A stretch of DNA of 49,512 nucleotides from Hydrogenophaga flava NBRC 102514. Its GTDB lineage: Bacteria > Pseudomonadota > Gammaproteobacteria > Burkholderiales > Burkholderiaceae_C. Where the stretch lies: the NCBI RefSeq assembly GCF_001571145.1, contig NZ_BCTF01000035.1, positions 1 to 49,512 of the forward strand. Reading direction: 5' to 3'. The notes under the pieces are model-generated. The model ran no database searches. It saw only the letters and a list, made by a program, of their open reading frames with translations, and was not told where the DNA came from. Shown here piece by piece: positions 8,229-15,670 of the stretch (its first letter is position 1; every line of letters begins with the position of its first letter). Made by a program: the position numbers and the translations under genes.

Positions 8229-8669
8229 TCAGCCCTGGCCGCCCACCACCAGCTTGTTCTGGACATCGGTCACGCCTTCGACGGCCTTGGCCAGCGTGGT
8301 GGCGCGGTCGGCGGCTTCGGCGGTGGGCGCCGGGCCGGTCAGCGACACCACGCCCTGCACGGTGTCGACCTCGATCTTGAGGGCGCTGAGCTGGTCGTCC
8401 GCGGCCAGCGCCGCCTTGACCTTGGTGGTGATGGTCATGTCCGTCGCCGTGGTGGCCACGGACTGGACGGCCTGTTCACCTTCGCGCTTGATGTCTGCAG
8501 CAGTGCTCTCCATGTCCTGCTTGGCCTGCTGCGCGGCCTGCTCGGTGCTGTTGATGGCGCCGTCGATCTTCTGGCCGACCGTGGCGTCTTCCTGTTGGCC
8601 GCAGGCGGTCAGCGACAGCAGGACGGCGGTGGTGGCGATGACCACTTGTGCTCGGTTGGAAAGTTTCAT
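8229..8669 (-). CDS. BON-domain lipoprotein with helical spacer
   Basis: A 146-residue lipoprotein. The signal peptide ends in LLSLTACGQQ (lipobox LTAC). A helical, Gln/Ala-rich segment (INSTEQAAQQAKQDMEST) comes next, and then one BON domain (ITTKVKAALAADDQLSALKI, then VDTVQGVVSLTGPAPTAEAA). Its BON domain closely resembles that of the downstream gene, so the pair probably arose by duplication, the extra helix setting the domain farther from the membrane. The start at 8669 is preceded by a GGAGCAC box. The 278-base divergent gap to the regulator at 8948 carries several TGT(A/C)GGA half-sites. Confidence 0.88.
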   Translation of the reverse strand: MKLSNRAQVVIATTAVLLSLTACGQQEDATVGQKIDGAINSTEQAAQQAKQDMESTAADIKREGEQAVQSVATTATDMTITTKVKAALAADDQLSALKIEVDTVQGVVSLTGPAPTAEAADRATTLAKAVEGVTDVQNKLVVGGQG

Positions 8670-8846
8670 CTCGTGCTCCTTGAATGGGTTGGCGGAAGGC
8701 CGGGCCTCTGCGTGGACCGACCCGGAACAGCCAGGGCGAAGGACTCGCCGCGCTGTGTGGTCACTGTAGAAAACGCAGCGCCCGCGGACTGTCGGTCGGG
8801 CCCCTGTGCCGCTGTAGGACATCGCCCCGCCCGGCTGTCGGAGGGG

Positions 8847-8864
8847 TGTAGGAACTGTCTGACG
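8847..8864. promoter_or_regulatory. Candidate operator, copy b, in the divergent BON / response-regulator promoter region
   Basis: TGTAGG-AACTGT-CTGACG, about 90 bases upstream of the regulator at 8948. Single half-sites are nearby: TGTAGGA at 8813 (in CCGCTGTAGGAC, also found at copy a) and TGTCGGA at 8836. The density of half-sites in this divergent gap would suit autoregulation by the adjacent NarL/FixJ protein together with control of the BON genes. Confidence 0.5.
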
Positions 8865-8947
8865 GACAGGGCTGCGACCCCGCGCTACATTGGTCGAGCC
8901 GCCTGCGGGCGGCACGCACGAGAGACCCCAGGACACAAGGAGAACGC

Positions 8948-9580
8948 ATGATCCGGATTGGCATCGTCGACGACCACGCGGTGGTGAGGGCCGGGCTGCG
9001 GCAGTACCTGGCCGACCACGTGGACCTGCGCGTCACGGGCGAAGCCACCAACGGCGCCGAGGCGCTGGAGCTGGCCCGTTCTGGCGAGGTGGACGTGCTG
9101 CTGCTGGACATTTCCATGCCCGACCAGAGCGGTGTGGATGCACTCAAGGCCATCAAGACCCGCTTCCCCGACCTGGCCGTGCTCATCCTCAGCGGCTTCC
9201 CCGAGGCGCACTACGCCACCAACCTGCTGCGCGTGGGCGCCAGCGGCTACCTGAACAAAGAGTGCGAGCCGGACGAGATCGTGCTGGCCATCCGCACCGT
9301 GTCCATGGGCCGCAAGTACATCAGCCAGGCGGTGGCCACGCTGCTGGCCGAAGGTGTGGCCGGCGGCCTGGACCGGCCGCCGCACGAGCTGCTGTCCGAG
9401 CGCGAGCTGCAGGTGTTCCTGCGGCTTGCCAAGGGCGAGACCATCGGCGCCATGGCCGAGGCGATGTTCCTGAGCGTGAAGACGGTGAGCACCTACCGCA
9501 CCCGTGTGCTGGAAAAACTCAAGCTCTCCAGCAACAGCGAACTCACCTACTACGCGATGACCAACGGCCTGATCCAGTGA
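8948..9580 (+). CDS. NarL/FixJ-family response regulator
   Basis: A 210-residue two-domain regulator. The receiver domain shows IVDDH at the N-terminus, phospho-acceptor Asp54 in LLLDISMPDQSG, the Ser of ILSGF and Lys104 in YLNKECEPDE. The C-terminal LuxR-type helix-turn-helix follows (LLSERELQVFLRLAKGETI, then MFLSVKTVSTYRTRVLEKL, about residues 148-200). It has no partner kinase beside it; the closest is the kinase at 6032. It sits in the middle of the BON/DUF883/DUF1328/AI-2E block and is the best candidate to bind the inverted-repeat motif shared by that block's promoters. The ATG has an AAGGAG box 5 bases upstream. Confidence 0.92.
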   Translation: MIRIGIVDDHAVVRAGLRQYLADHVDLRVTGEATNGAEALELARSGEVDVLLLDISMPDQSGVDALKAIKTRFPDLAVLILSGFPEAHYATNLLRVGASGYLNKECEPDEIVLAIRTVSMGRKYISQAVATLLAEGVAGGLDRPPHELLSERELQVFLRLAKGETIGAMAEAMFLSVKTVSTYRTRVLEKLKLSSNSELTYYAMTNGLIQ

Positions 9581-9601
9581 GCCCGCTGGCGCCGGCCGGC
9601 C

Positions 9602-10210
9602 TCAGGGGCCGTCGGCGTGCGGTGGGGGTGGTGCGGGTGATGGGGGCGGGCTCCGGTCCTGGCCCCTGTCTTTGAGCCAGGCCGTGAGCGCCCCCAGCAG
9701 GGCCAGCTGCACCGGCGCCTGCGCCAGCTGTTGCCACAGCATGCGGCCCACGCGGTGGGGCAGGTCGCGGGTCTGGCGGCGCAGCGAGTGCGCCACCCAG
9801 GGCCGGGCCATCATCAAGGCGCCGCCCACGGCGGCAGCCGCCGCCAGACTGGCCCAGGGGTGCCGGCGCACCACCGGCTTCACCTCGTCGGCCAGGGTGC
9901 CCGCCACCAGCTCCACCGACGCGTGCCAGGGCTGGCGCGTCCACCAGCGGCGCGCCAGCGCACGCGCGGTGCGCCAGGCGGCCCGGGGCAGGCCGTCGCG
10001 CTGGGCGCGGGCCATCAGGACATTCATCAGAGAAGCCACCAGGCCCACGGCACCCGCATCACCGGCGGCTGCGTGAGCGCCACGGTCCGACGGCGCCGGG
10101 TACAGCCGCTGGATCAGCTGCGTGCGCGAGGCGTCCAGACGCGCCAGCGCCAGCGCCTTGCGCTGGGCGGCCGTCGGCGGGCGTTCGGGCGAAGGGGGTT
10201 GCGGGTTCAT
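9602..10210 (-). CDS. Conserved membrane-associated protein of the stress block, function unknown
   Basis: A 202-residue protein. An N-terminal, Pro-rich segment is followed by a helix with an Arg/Gln pattern (KALALARLDASRTQLIQRLY), and two short hydrophobic stretches follow (WASLAAAAAVGGALMMARP and APVQLALLGALTAWL). The C-terminus is Pro-rich. The helix-plus-hydrophobic arrangement recalls DUF3618-like proteins found beside holin-like and DUF883 genes, but I cannot assign the family firmly. Its start overlaps the stop of the holin-like gene by 4 bases (ATGA), which implies coupled translation and a shared role at the membrane. Confidence 0.72.
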   Translation of the reverse strand: MNPQPPSPERPPTAAQRKALALARLDASRTQLIQRLYPAPSDRGAHAAAGDAGAVGLVASLMNVLMARAQRDGLPRAAWRTARALARRWWTRQPWHASVELVAGTLADEVKPVVRRHPWASLAAAAAVGGALMMARPWVAHSLRRQTRDLPHRVGRMLWQQLAQAPVQLALLGALTAWLKDRGQDRSPPPSPAPPPPHADGP

Positions 10211-10590
10211 TCTTCGTCCAGGATGCGCAGCGTCGCCAGGTCCTGCGCCATTTGCTGGCGCAGGGCGGCGAAGGGTGGCGACTTTTCCAGGCGGTGCGCT
10301 CGCCAGGCGAGCAGGGCCGCCAGCAGCAGCGGCACCGCGGGGATGACCACCAGCAGCCAGGGCATGGGCATGGCCTGCAGCGGCACCACGGCCGCGGCGA
10401 TCCCCGCCACACCCGCCAGGCCCAGGGCGAGCACCGCCAGCAGGGCGGCGGCGCTGTTCAGCCCGGCACGGTGCTTCCACTGCGTGCCCCACTCGTCCAG
10501 CTCGGCCGAGGCGAGGTCCACATAGGCGTCGGCGTGTTCCAGCACCAGGCCGGGCTGCCGCGCCAGGGCCATGAAGGCGGGGTGTATCAC
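10207..10590 (-). CDS. Phage-holin-family-like membrane protein (PF07332 type)
   Basis: A 127-residue protein with two adjacent hydrophobic helices (LNSAAALLAVLALGLAGVAG and PWLLVVIPAVPLLLAALLAW, about residues 44-95) flanked by amphipathic helices (LVLEHADAYVDLASAELDEW and LRQQMAQDLATLRILDEE). This is the layout of the 'phage holin family' proteins that sit next to DUF883 genes in many proteobacteria; despite the name, lysis is not expected there. It lies 20 bases after the DUF883 gene and overlaps the next gene by 4 bases, so the three or four genes form an operon. Confidence 0.78.
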   Translation of the reverse strand: MIHPAFMALARQPGLVLEHADAYVDLASAELDEWGTQWKHRAGLNSAAALLAVLALGLAGVAGIAAAVVPLQAMPMPWLLVVIPAVPLLLAALLAWRAHRLEKSPPFAALRQQMAQDLATLRILDEE

Positions 10591-10610
10591 CGTGCGGGCC
10601 CTGGCCGGTG

Positions 10611-11033
10611 TCAGTAGCGCTCGCTGCGGCGGCGAGCGGCCCAGGTCACCAGCAGCGTGGCCGCGGCGCCCGCGGCGGCGGCCATCAGCAGGGCCTTGGC
10701 GGGTTCCTGGCGCACGTAGTCGGTGGTGCGCTCACCCACCTCGTGGGCCTTGTTGGCCACCACCGTGCCGGCGGCGCGCGCCTTGTCGATGCCCGCACGG
10801 GCCAGGTCTTCGGCGCGGTGGGCGGCGCGGTTCAGGTGCACCGGCACGGCGTCGCGCACCTGGCGCAGGCCGGCCTGGATGCTGGCTTCCGCCTCGGCCG
10901 CGGCGCGGCGCGAATCGCTCATCAGCTCATCAGCCCGGTCGGCCGTGCGGGCCACGGCCTGCTGTGCGGTGTCCACACCGGCTTCGATCATGTCCTGGGC
11001 GTTGTCCATGGCGGTCTTGACTTTGGTGCTCAT
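10611..11033 (-). CDS. DUF883 family (ElaB/YqjD-like) protein
   Basis: A 140-residue protein with a long Ala/Arg/Glu-rich amphipathic helical region (about 1-105) and one C-terminal membrane helix ending in Arg (AKALLMAAAAGAAATLLVTW followed by AARRR). E. coli ElaB and YqjD have the same tail-anchored layout; they sit in the inner membrane in stationary phase and bind ribosomes. The C-terminal YVRQEPAKALLMAAAAG is the family signature. A GGAGAT box precedes the ATG. It follows the DUF1328 gene by 65 bases and heads the downstream holin-like and 202-residue genes. Stationary-phase or osmotic induction is inferred from the family. Confidence 0.9.
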   Translation of the reverse strand: MSTKVKTAMDNAQDMIEAGVDTAQQAVARTADRADELMSDSRRAAAEAEASIQAGLRQVRDAVPVHLNRAAHRAEDLARAGIDKARAAGTVVANKAHEVGERTTDYVRQEPAKALLMAAAAGAAATLLVTWAARRRSERY

Positions 11034-11098
11034 AGGAATCTCCTGTGGTTGAAGGGAAGGGGATGGAAGGGAATGAAACCGGGCGGTGTGAACGCCCG

Positions 11099-11260
11099 TC
11101 AGCGCTTGAAAAGTCCGAAGACGAAGGTGGCCGCGGCCATGATCAGGAACACGAAGAACAGAGTCTTCGCGATGCCGGCGGCGCTGGCGGCGATGCCACC
11201 AAAGCCCAGCACGGCTGCGATCAGTGCGATCACGAAGAACACAACGGCGTAATGCAGCAT
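11099..11260 (-). CDS. DUF1328 small membrane protein (YtjA-like)
   Basis: A 53-residue protein made almost wholly of two hydrophobic helices: MLHYAVVFFVIALIAAVLGF, then GGIAASAAGIAK, then TLFFVFLIMAAATFVFGLFK. This is the complete and typical DUF1328 sequence. The ATG at 11260 is preceded by AGGAG at a normal distance. It is the first gene of a probable operon with DUF883 and the holin-like gene. Its promoter region overlaps the 3' end of the AI-2E permease gene, where operator copy c is located. Function is unknown; relatives are induced by stress. Confidence 0.93.
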   Translation of the reverse strand: MLHYAVVFFVIALIAAVLGFGGIAASAAGIAKTLFFVFLIMAAATFVFGLFKR

Positions 11261-11346
11261 GGCGATCTCCTGGTTGGTTACCGCAGCGCCACGGCTGCGA
11301 TGGATTCAGTGTGCGCGCGGGTCGCGGGCGCCGGTGTCGGCCAATG

Positions 11347-12534
11347 TCAGCGCGGCGTGTAGGACGGAGCCGACACCGCCTGGCGCGGCGGTGCGCTGCT
11401 GAACAGCACGTCCAGGAAACGCAGCGGCGCCAGGTGCCGGCCCATCACCACCAGACACACCGTCAGCGGCGTGGCCAGCACCAGCCCCACCGGCCCCCAC
11501 AGCAGCGCCCAGAACGCGGCCGAGAGCAGCACCGCCAGCGGCGAGACGCCGGTGGAGCCTCCGTAGGCCAGGGGCTCCACCACGTTGTTGCTGACCAGCT
11601 CCAGCGTGGCGATCAGGCCCAGCGTCCACAGCACCATCGACCAGCCGGGGTCGACCGCGAACGCCAGCACCAGCGGGAACACCGCACCCAGCGCCGGCCC
11701 CAGGTAGGGCACGAAGCGCAGCACCGTGGCCAGGCCGCCCCACAGCCAGGCACCCGGCACCCCGATGCACCACAGCCCCAGGGCCATGGGCACGCCATAG
11801 CCCAGGTTCACCATCAGCTGCGCGGTGAGGTAGCGGCTCACGCGCCGGCCCGACTCCGTCAGCGCCTCGGCCATGCGCGGCGTGTCGCCGCCCAGCAGCC
11901 GCAGCAGGCGGTCGCGCAGCTCGGCGCGCTGCAGCAGCATGATCACCGCCAGGATCAGCACGAAGGCCACCGTGGCCAGCTGCACGCCCACCGTCATCAC
12001 CAGGTCGATGGTGCGTTCGCTGCTGCTGCGGGTTTCCACCGCCACCTGTTGCACCTTGGGCGCTGCGGTGCCCGGGGGCTCGAACGCGCGCGTGGTGGTC
12101 TCGACCTCGCGCGCCACCATGTCCATCAGCCGCGTCACCTCCCGCGTGGTGCCCGAGGGCGTCAGCGCCGGCCGCAGCTCGCGCAGTTTCTTCTGGATGT
12201 TCTGGCGGTGGGTGGGCAGCTCCTGCCCGAGTTCGCCCACCTGCACGGTCGCCACGGCCGTTGCGCCCAGCAGCCCGGCCACAGCCATCGTCATCACCAC
12301 CCCAACCGCCAGACCCCGCGGCAGCCGGAGGCGCTGCAGCCAGTTCACCGCCGGGTCGAGCGCGAACGCCAGCAGCGCCGCCAGCGCCAGCGGAATCAGC
12401 AGCGCCTTGCCGAAGTGCAGGCCCAGGATGCCGAGCGCCAGCGCCGCGCCGCAGAGCACGAAGCGCTGCACGCCGGGCATCACCGGCTGGGTGGGGGCCG
12501 GTGTGGTGGAAATGACCGTGGGGGGAATGTTCAT
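11347..12534 (-). CDS. AI-2E family transporter (PerM/TqsA-like permease)
   Basis: A 395-residue integral membrane protein. An N-terminal pair of helices (FVLCGAALALGILGLHF, then ALLIPLALAALLAFALDP) is followed by a soluble helical segment (about 120-190), then further helices and the family motif VLRFVPYLGPALGAVFPLVL, and the closing GPVGLVLATPLTVCLVV. Members export autoinducer-2 or act as Na+/H+ antiporters under osmotic stress; substrate cannot be read from the sequence. The ATG at 12534 is the first Met that gives a normal N-terminus. Its last codons overlap operator copy c of the downstream DUF1328 gene, and copy e lies about 90 bases upstream. Confidence 0.9.
   Translation of the reverse strand: MNIPPTVISTTPAPTQPVMPGVQRFVLCGAALALGILGLHFGKALLIPLALAALLAFALDPAVNWLQRLRLPRGLAVGVVMTMAVAGLLGATAVATVQVGELGQELPTHRQNIQKKLRELRPALTPSGTTREVTRLMDMVAREVETTTRAFEPPGTAAPKVQQVAVETRSSSERTIDLVMTVGVQLATVAFVLILAVIMLLQRAELRDRLLRLLGGDTPRMAEALTESGRRVSRYLTAQLMVNLGYGVPMALGLWCIGVPGAWLWGGLATVLRFVPYLGPALGAVFPLVLAFAVDPGWSMVLWTLGLIATLELVSNNVVEPLAYGGSTGVSPLAVLLSAAFWALLWGPVGLVLATPLTVCLVVMGRHLAPLRFLDVLFSSAPPRQAVSAPSYTPR
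11358..11375. promoter_or_regulatory. Candidate operator, copy c, upstream of the DUF1328 gene
   Basis: TGTAGG-ACGGAG-CCGACA, about 107 bases upstream of the DUF1328 start. It lies inside the last codons of the AI-2E permease gene. Another TGTCGG half-site is at about 11336. The motif survives inside coding sequence, which argues that it is selected. Confidence 0.5.
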
Positions 12535-12614
12535 GGCAAGGGTCCGGAGGTCGCAGGTGACCGGATGTTCCGGTCGCCGGCCGCGTCGGCTTGTCGGCCG
12601 CACCCGCGCCGCCG

Positions 12615-12632
12615 TGTCGGACAGCGCCGACA
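12615..12632. promoter_or_regulatory. Candidate operator, copy e, in the AI-2E / secreted-protein divergent gap
   Basis: TGTCGG-ACAGCG-CCGACA, the most symmetric copy; with the outer G and C the arms are 7 bases each (12614-12633). It is about 90 bases upstream of the AI-2E permease start and 113 upstream of the secreted protein at 12745, and could serve either. Further TGTCGG half-sites occur in the same 210-base gap. Confidence 0.55.
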
Positions 12633-12744
12633 CCGCGGCCGCATGCCTTGCCCGGGGGAATGTGGTGCCCGACGCCGTCTTGGAAGCGCCAGGGGCGCGG
12701 CGTATCATGGTTTTGCAGGCCGTCGTCCGCAACGGAGGAACCCC

Positions 12745-14055
12745 ATGGTGCAGCGTTTTTCGAAGCAGCTTGTCCAATCCCTTCAACCCCTGGCGGCGGT
12801 CGCCGCGCTGGCGTGCGCACCGCTGGCGGCACAGGCCCAGACCGCACCCACCCAGCTCTGGATCGACCTGTCCACCTCCACCATGACCGGCATGCCCGAG
12901 TTCATGCAGGGCGGCGTGGGCGGCGTCATCAGCGGGCTGTTCGGTGGCGGCAAGGGCGGTGGCGGCTCGCACGTCTATGGCCACGCCAGCGGCCGCTTCA
13001 TCCAGCAGGGCAGCCAGCCGGGCCTGACCGGCGCCTTCCCGCCCAGCCGCGTGATCGACGTGGCGCTCTACAACCCGCGCAAACCCGGCACCGAGGCCGC
13101 GCTCTTCGTGCCGCTGACCATGGGCATGGGCGAGTCGCTGCCGCTCGTGCCGCCCAGCCCCAGCTTCAAGGAAGCGGGCGAGGGCGGCCCGACCGAGGTG
13201 CCCGAGATCAAGGGCCGCATCCTCATCTACTGGGGCTGCGGCGAGGCGGTGCGCGCCGGCCAGCCCAAGGTCATCAACCTCTCCAACAACCCGGCGGCGT
13301 GGGCGGGTGCGCTGGCCGGCCGCATGGCGCCCGAGCGCGCCGCCCGCGTGGGCGCGCAGCACGCGCTCTACCCGAACGAGAAGAACACGGTGAACCCCAA
13401 GGCCGACACCTCTCTGCAGGGCGTGCACCAGGTGCGCGGCGAGGGCGTGCCCGAGTCGATGCAGTTCACCCTGGCCGAGCGGCAGGACCTGATGCCCGCC
13501 ATCCAGTTGCAGCAGCAGGGCGACCCGGCGCAGAGCATCCGCCTGTCCTGGCAGCCGGTGCCGCGCGCGGCCGCCTACCACCTGCACGCCATGGGCATGG
13601 CGGGCGATGACATGGTGCTCTGGTCCAGCGCCGACAACGGCGACGCGGGTCTGGGCCTGTTCGATTACCTCACCGAGACCACGGCCACCAAGTGGGTGAA
13701 GGACAAGGTGCTGCTCTCGCCCGAAACCACGCAGTGCGCCGTGCCCCAGGGCATCTTCGCGGGCGGGCAGGGCGGCGGCGGCCGGGCCGAGGCGGGCGGC
13801 GCCATGCTGCGCATGATTGCCTACGGCCCCGAGAGCCACTTCAGCCACCCGGTGCGCCCGCCCAAGGCACCGAACAACTGGCAGCCCGAGTGGGCGGTGC
13901 GCGTGCGCGCCAAGAGCCAGACCATGGCAATGCTCGGCATGGACATGGCGGGCATGGCCAGCGGCCGCGACAGCGCGCCGGCACCGGAAGAAAAGCCCTC
14001 GGGCGGTCTGCCCGGCGCGGCCGGCAGCATCCTGCGCGGCATCTTCGGGCGCTGA
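12745..14055 (+). CDS. Secreted protein of unknown function with Gly-rich segment
   Basis: A 436-residue protein. The Sec signal peptide has a basic start, a hydrophobic core (LAAVAALACAPLAA) and a likely cut after AQA at about residue 32. A Gly-rich segment (GGVGGVISGLFGGGKGGGGS, about 56-75) follows. A beta-rich central part contains GRILIYWGCGEAVRAGQPKV and a later SIRLSWQPVPRAAAYHLHAM that looks like a fibronectin-III-like strand pair. The C-terminus has a Met-rich stretch (TMAMLGMDMAGMASGRD) and ends GSILRGIFGR. A GGAGGA box is 5 bases before the ATG. I do not recognise the family. Export to the periplasm or beyond is the only firm inference. Confidence 0.8.
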   Translation: MVQRFSKQLVQSLQPLAAVAALACAPLAAQAQTAPTQLWIDLSTSTMTGMPEFMQGGVGGVISGLFGGGKGGGGSHVYGHASGRFIQQGSQPGLTGAFPPSRVIDVALYNPRKPGTEAALFVPLTMGMGESLPLVPPSPSFKEAGEGGPTEVPEIKGRILIYWGCGEAVRAGQPKVINLSNNPAAWAGALAGRMAPERAARVGAQHALYPNEKNTVNPKADTSLQGVHQVRGEGVPESMQFTLAERQDLMPAIQLQQQGDPAQSIRLSWQPVPRAAAYHLHAMGMAGDDMVLWSSADNGDAGLGLFDYLTETTATKWVKDKVLLSPETTQCAVPQGIFAGGQGGGGRAEAGGAMLRMIAYGPESHFSHPVRPPKAPNNWQPEWAVRVRAKSQTMAMLGMDMAGMASGRDSAPAPEEKPSGGLPGAAGSILRGIFGR

Positions 14056-14074
14056 CGGAATCGCCCCGCGGGGC

Positions 14075-15619
14075 TCAGGCCGTCAGGCCACGCGCCCGCT
14101 CGGCCTCGTCCAGCGGCTCCAGCCAGCCGAACTGCTGCTCCAGCACCGCCAGCGTCGCCTCCGAGGCGTCCCGGCCAGAGGCCTGGCGCGCGCTGATGCG
14201 CCGCCGCAGCTCGTCCGCGGGCGCCTCGCAGGCCAGGATGTGGAAGGGGCAGCCCTCGGCCTGCGCCAGCTCGGCGAACGAGCGCCGCTCGGCCTCGCGC
14301 AGAAAGGCCGCGTCCACCACCACCGACCAGCCGTCCTGCAGCAGCATGCGGGCGCGTGCGCGCAGCGAGGCGTAGGTCTCTTCGTTCGCTTCCTTGCGGT
14401 ACAGGCCCTCGTGAAGACCTGAGCCGCTGGTGGCCAGCGCGCTCATCCCGTGCAGGCGCTTGCGCTCCACGTCCGAGCGCAGGCGGATCGCGCGGCCACT
14501 CGCCTCGCTCTGCAGCCAGCGGCCCGAGGCCCAGGTCTTGCCGCTGCCCGACAGGCCGTGGGTGATGACCAGCTGCGGCGCGGGCGGGTGGGCGATGTCC
14601 TGCGCCAGCGCGAGGTAGCGCCGCGCTTCGGCCAGGTGCTCATCCGCTTCTGGTGAGCCGGCCAGCTGCCCCGCCCGGATCGCTGCGATCTTGGCGCGCA
14701 CGGCTGCCCGGTAGCTCGCGAAAAAGCCCCAGACGGTGTGTGCCGACACGTCGCCGCTGGCGTCGGTCCACTCGCTCAGCAGCACGTTCGCCAGCCCCGG
14801 CTGGCCGTGGTCCAGCAGGTCCATCCAGCAGAACGCCATGTCGTTGGCCACATCGATCCAGCGCAGCTCGTCGTTGAACTCGATGGCGTCGAAGGGCAGC
14901 ACCTCGTCTTCGATCAGCACCAGGTTCGCCAGGTGCAGGTCGCCGTGCCCCTCGCGCACGCGTTCCTTCTGGCGCCGCCGCGACAGCAGGGGTTCGATGG
15001 CCACAAAGCGCTGCTCCGTCCAATCGCTGAGCGACTGCACCAGCGCCGCGTCGGCCGGGTCCTTGAGCAGGGTGCGCAGGGTACCGAAGTTGTCGCGCGG
15101 CCAGCGCATGGCCGCGGTGGCGTGGCTCCAGGACTGGGTCTTGCCGGCCACCGCCGCGCGGGCCTGGAACGCCGCCATGCGCCGCGCCAGCCCCCCCATG
15201 TGTTCCGCCGTCAGTTCCCCGCGCCGGCACACATGGTCCAGCCGCGCCGCTTCGTCGAAGCGCCGCATCTGCACCGCGTATTCGATGGCTGGCTGCCCGT
15301 CGCCCGCCGCGCCCCAGTGCGGGTTGTCGGGTGTGCCGACGATGGGCCACACGCCCAGGTACAGGTGGGTGGCCGGCCGGTCGTGCTGCTGGAAGCGCCT
15401 GTTCACCCGGATCTCGGTCTCGCAGGCGTGGCGCCGCGCGCCCAGGGTGCCGAAGTCCATGAACGGGAAACGCACCGGCTTCTTGATCTTGTAGGCGAAT
15501 TCGCCCGCCAGCAGCACCCAGGCGCCGTGCGTCTGCACCAGCTCGACGCGGTCGACCGGGTGCGGGTAGCGCGCCGGCTGCATCAGCGCGGCAATCAGGG
15601 GCGGGACAGGCTCGGACAT
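14075..15619 (-). CDS. Bifunctional APH-like kinase / P-loop ATP-binding protein
   Basis: A 514-residue two-domain protein. The N-terminal half resembles aminoglycoside phosphotransferases: AGEFAYKIKKPVRFPF holds the nucleotide Lys, and HGDLHLANLVL with DAIEFND (about 225-250) holds the catalytic Asp and metal-binding Asp. The C-terminal half has a Walker A motif GLSGSGKT (355-362) and follows the small zeta-toxin/gluconate-kinase-like AAA_33 pattern (LRSDVERKRLHGM, then VVVDAAFLREAERR). Such fusions are common in proteobacteria and their substrate is unknown. The ATG at 15619 is 51 bases from the divergent acyl-CoA synthetase start. Confidence 0.85.
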   Translation of the reverse strand: MSEPVPPLIAALMQPARYPHPVDRVELVQTHGAWVLLAGEFAYKIKKPVRFPFMDFGTLGARRHACETEIRVNRRFQQHDRPATHLYLGVWPIVGTPDNPHWGAAGDGQPAIEYAVQMRRFDEAARLDHVCRRGELTAEHMGGLARRMAAFQARAAVAGKTQSWSHATAAMRWPRDNFGTLRTLLKDPADAALVQSLSDWTEQRFVAIEPLLSRRRQKERVREGHGDLHLANLVLIEDEVLPFDAIEFNDELRWIDVANDMAFCWMDLLDHGQPGLANVLLSEWTDASGDVSAHTVWGFFASYRAAVRAKIAAIRAGQLAGSPEADEHLAEARRYLALAQDIAHPPAPQLVITHGLSGSGKTWASGRWLQSEASGRAIRLRSDVERKRLHGMSALATSGSGLHEGLYRKEANEETYASLRARARMLLQDGWSVVVDAAFLREAERRSFAELAQAEGCPFHILACEAPADELRRRISARQASGRDASEATLAVLEQQFGWLEPLDEAERARGLTA

Positions 15620-15670
15620 GAAGCCACTGTATCGTTTTGCCAGTACACCAAGGAGACAAGAGGAGACCTC

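Noticed and set aside
12745..14055. Possible phage or prophage origin of the region because of a neighbouring 'phage holin family' gene
   Set aside because: That family name is a label for a small membrane protein common in stress operons; no phage structural, lysis or integrase genes are present.
14063..14074. GCCCCGCGGGGC palindrome between the secreted protein and the bifunctional kinase gene, as a terminator
   Set aside because: There is no loop and no T-run; a 12-base GC palindrome is expected by chance in DNA of this composition.
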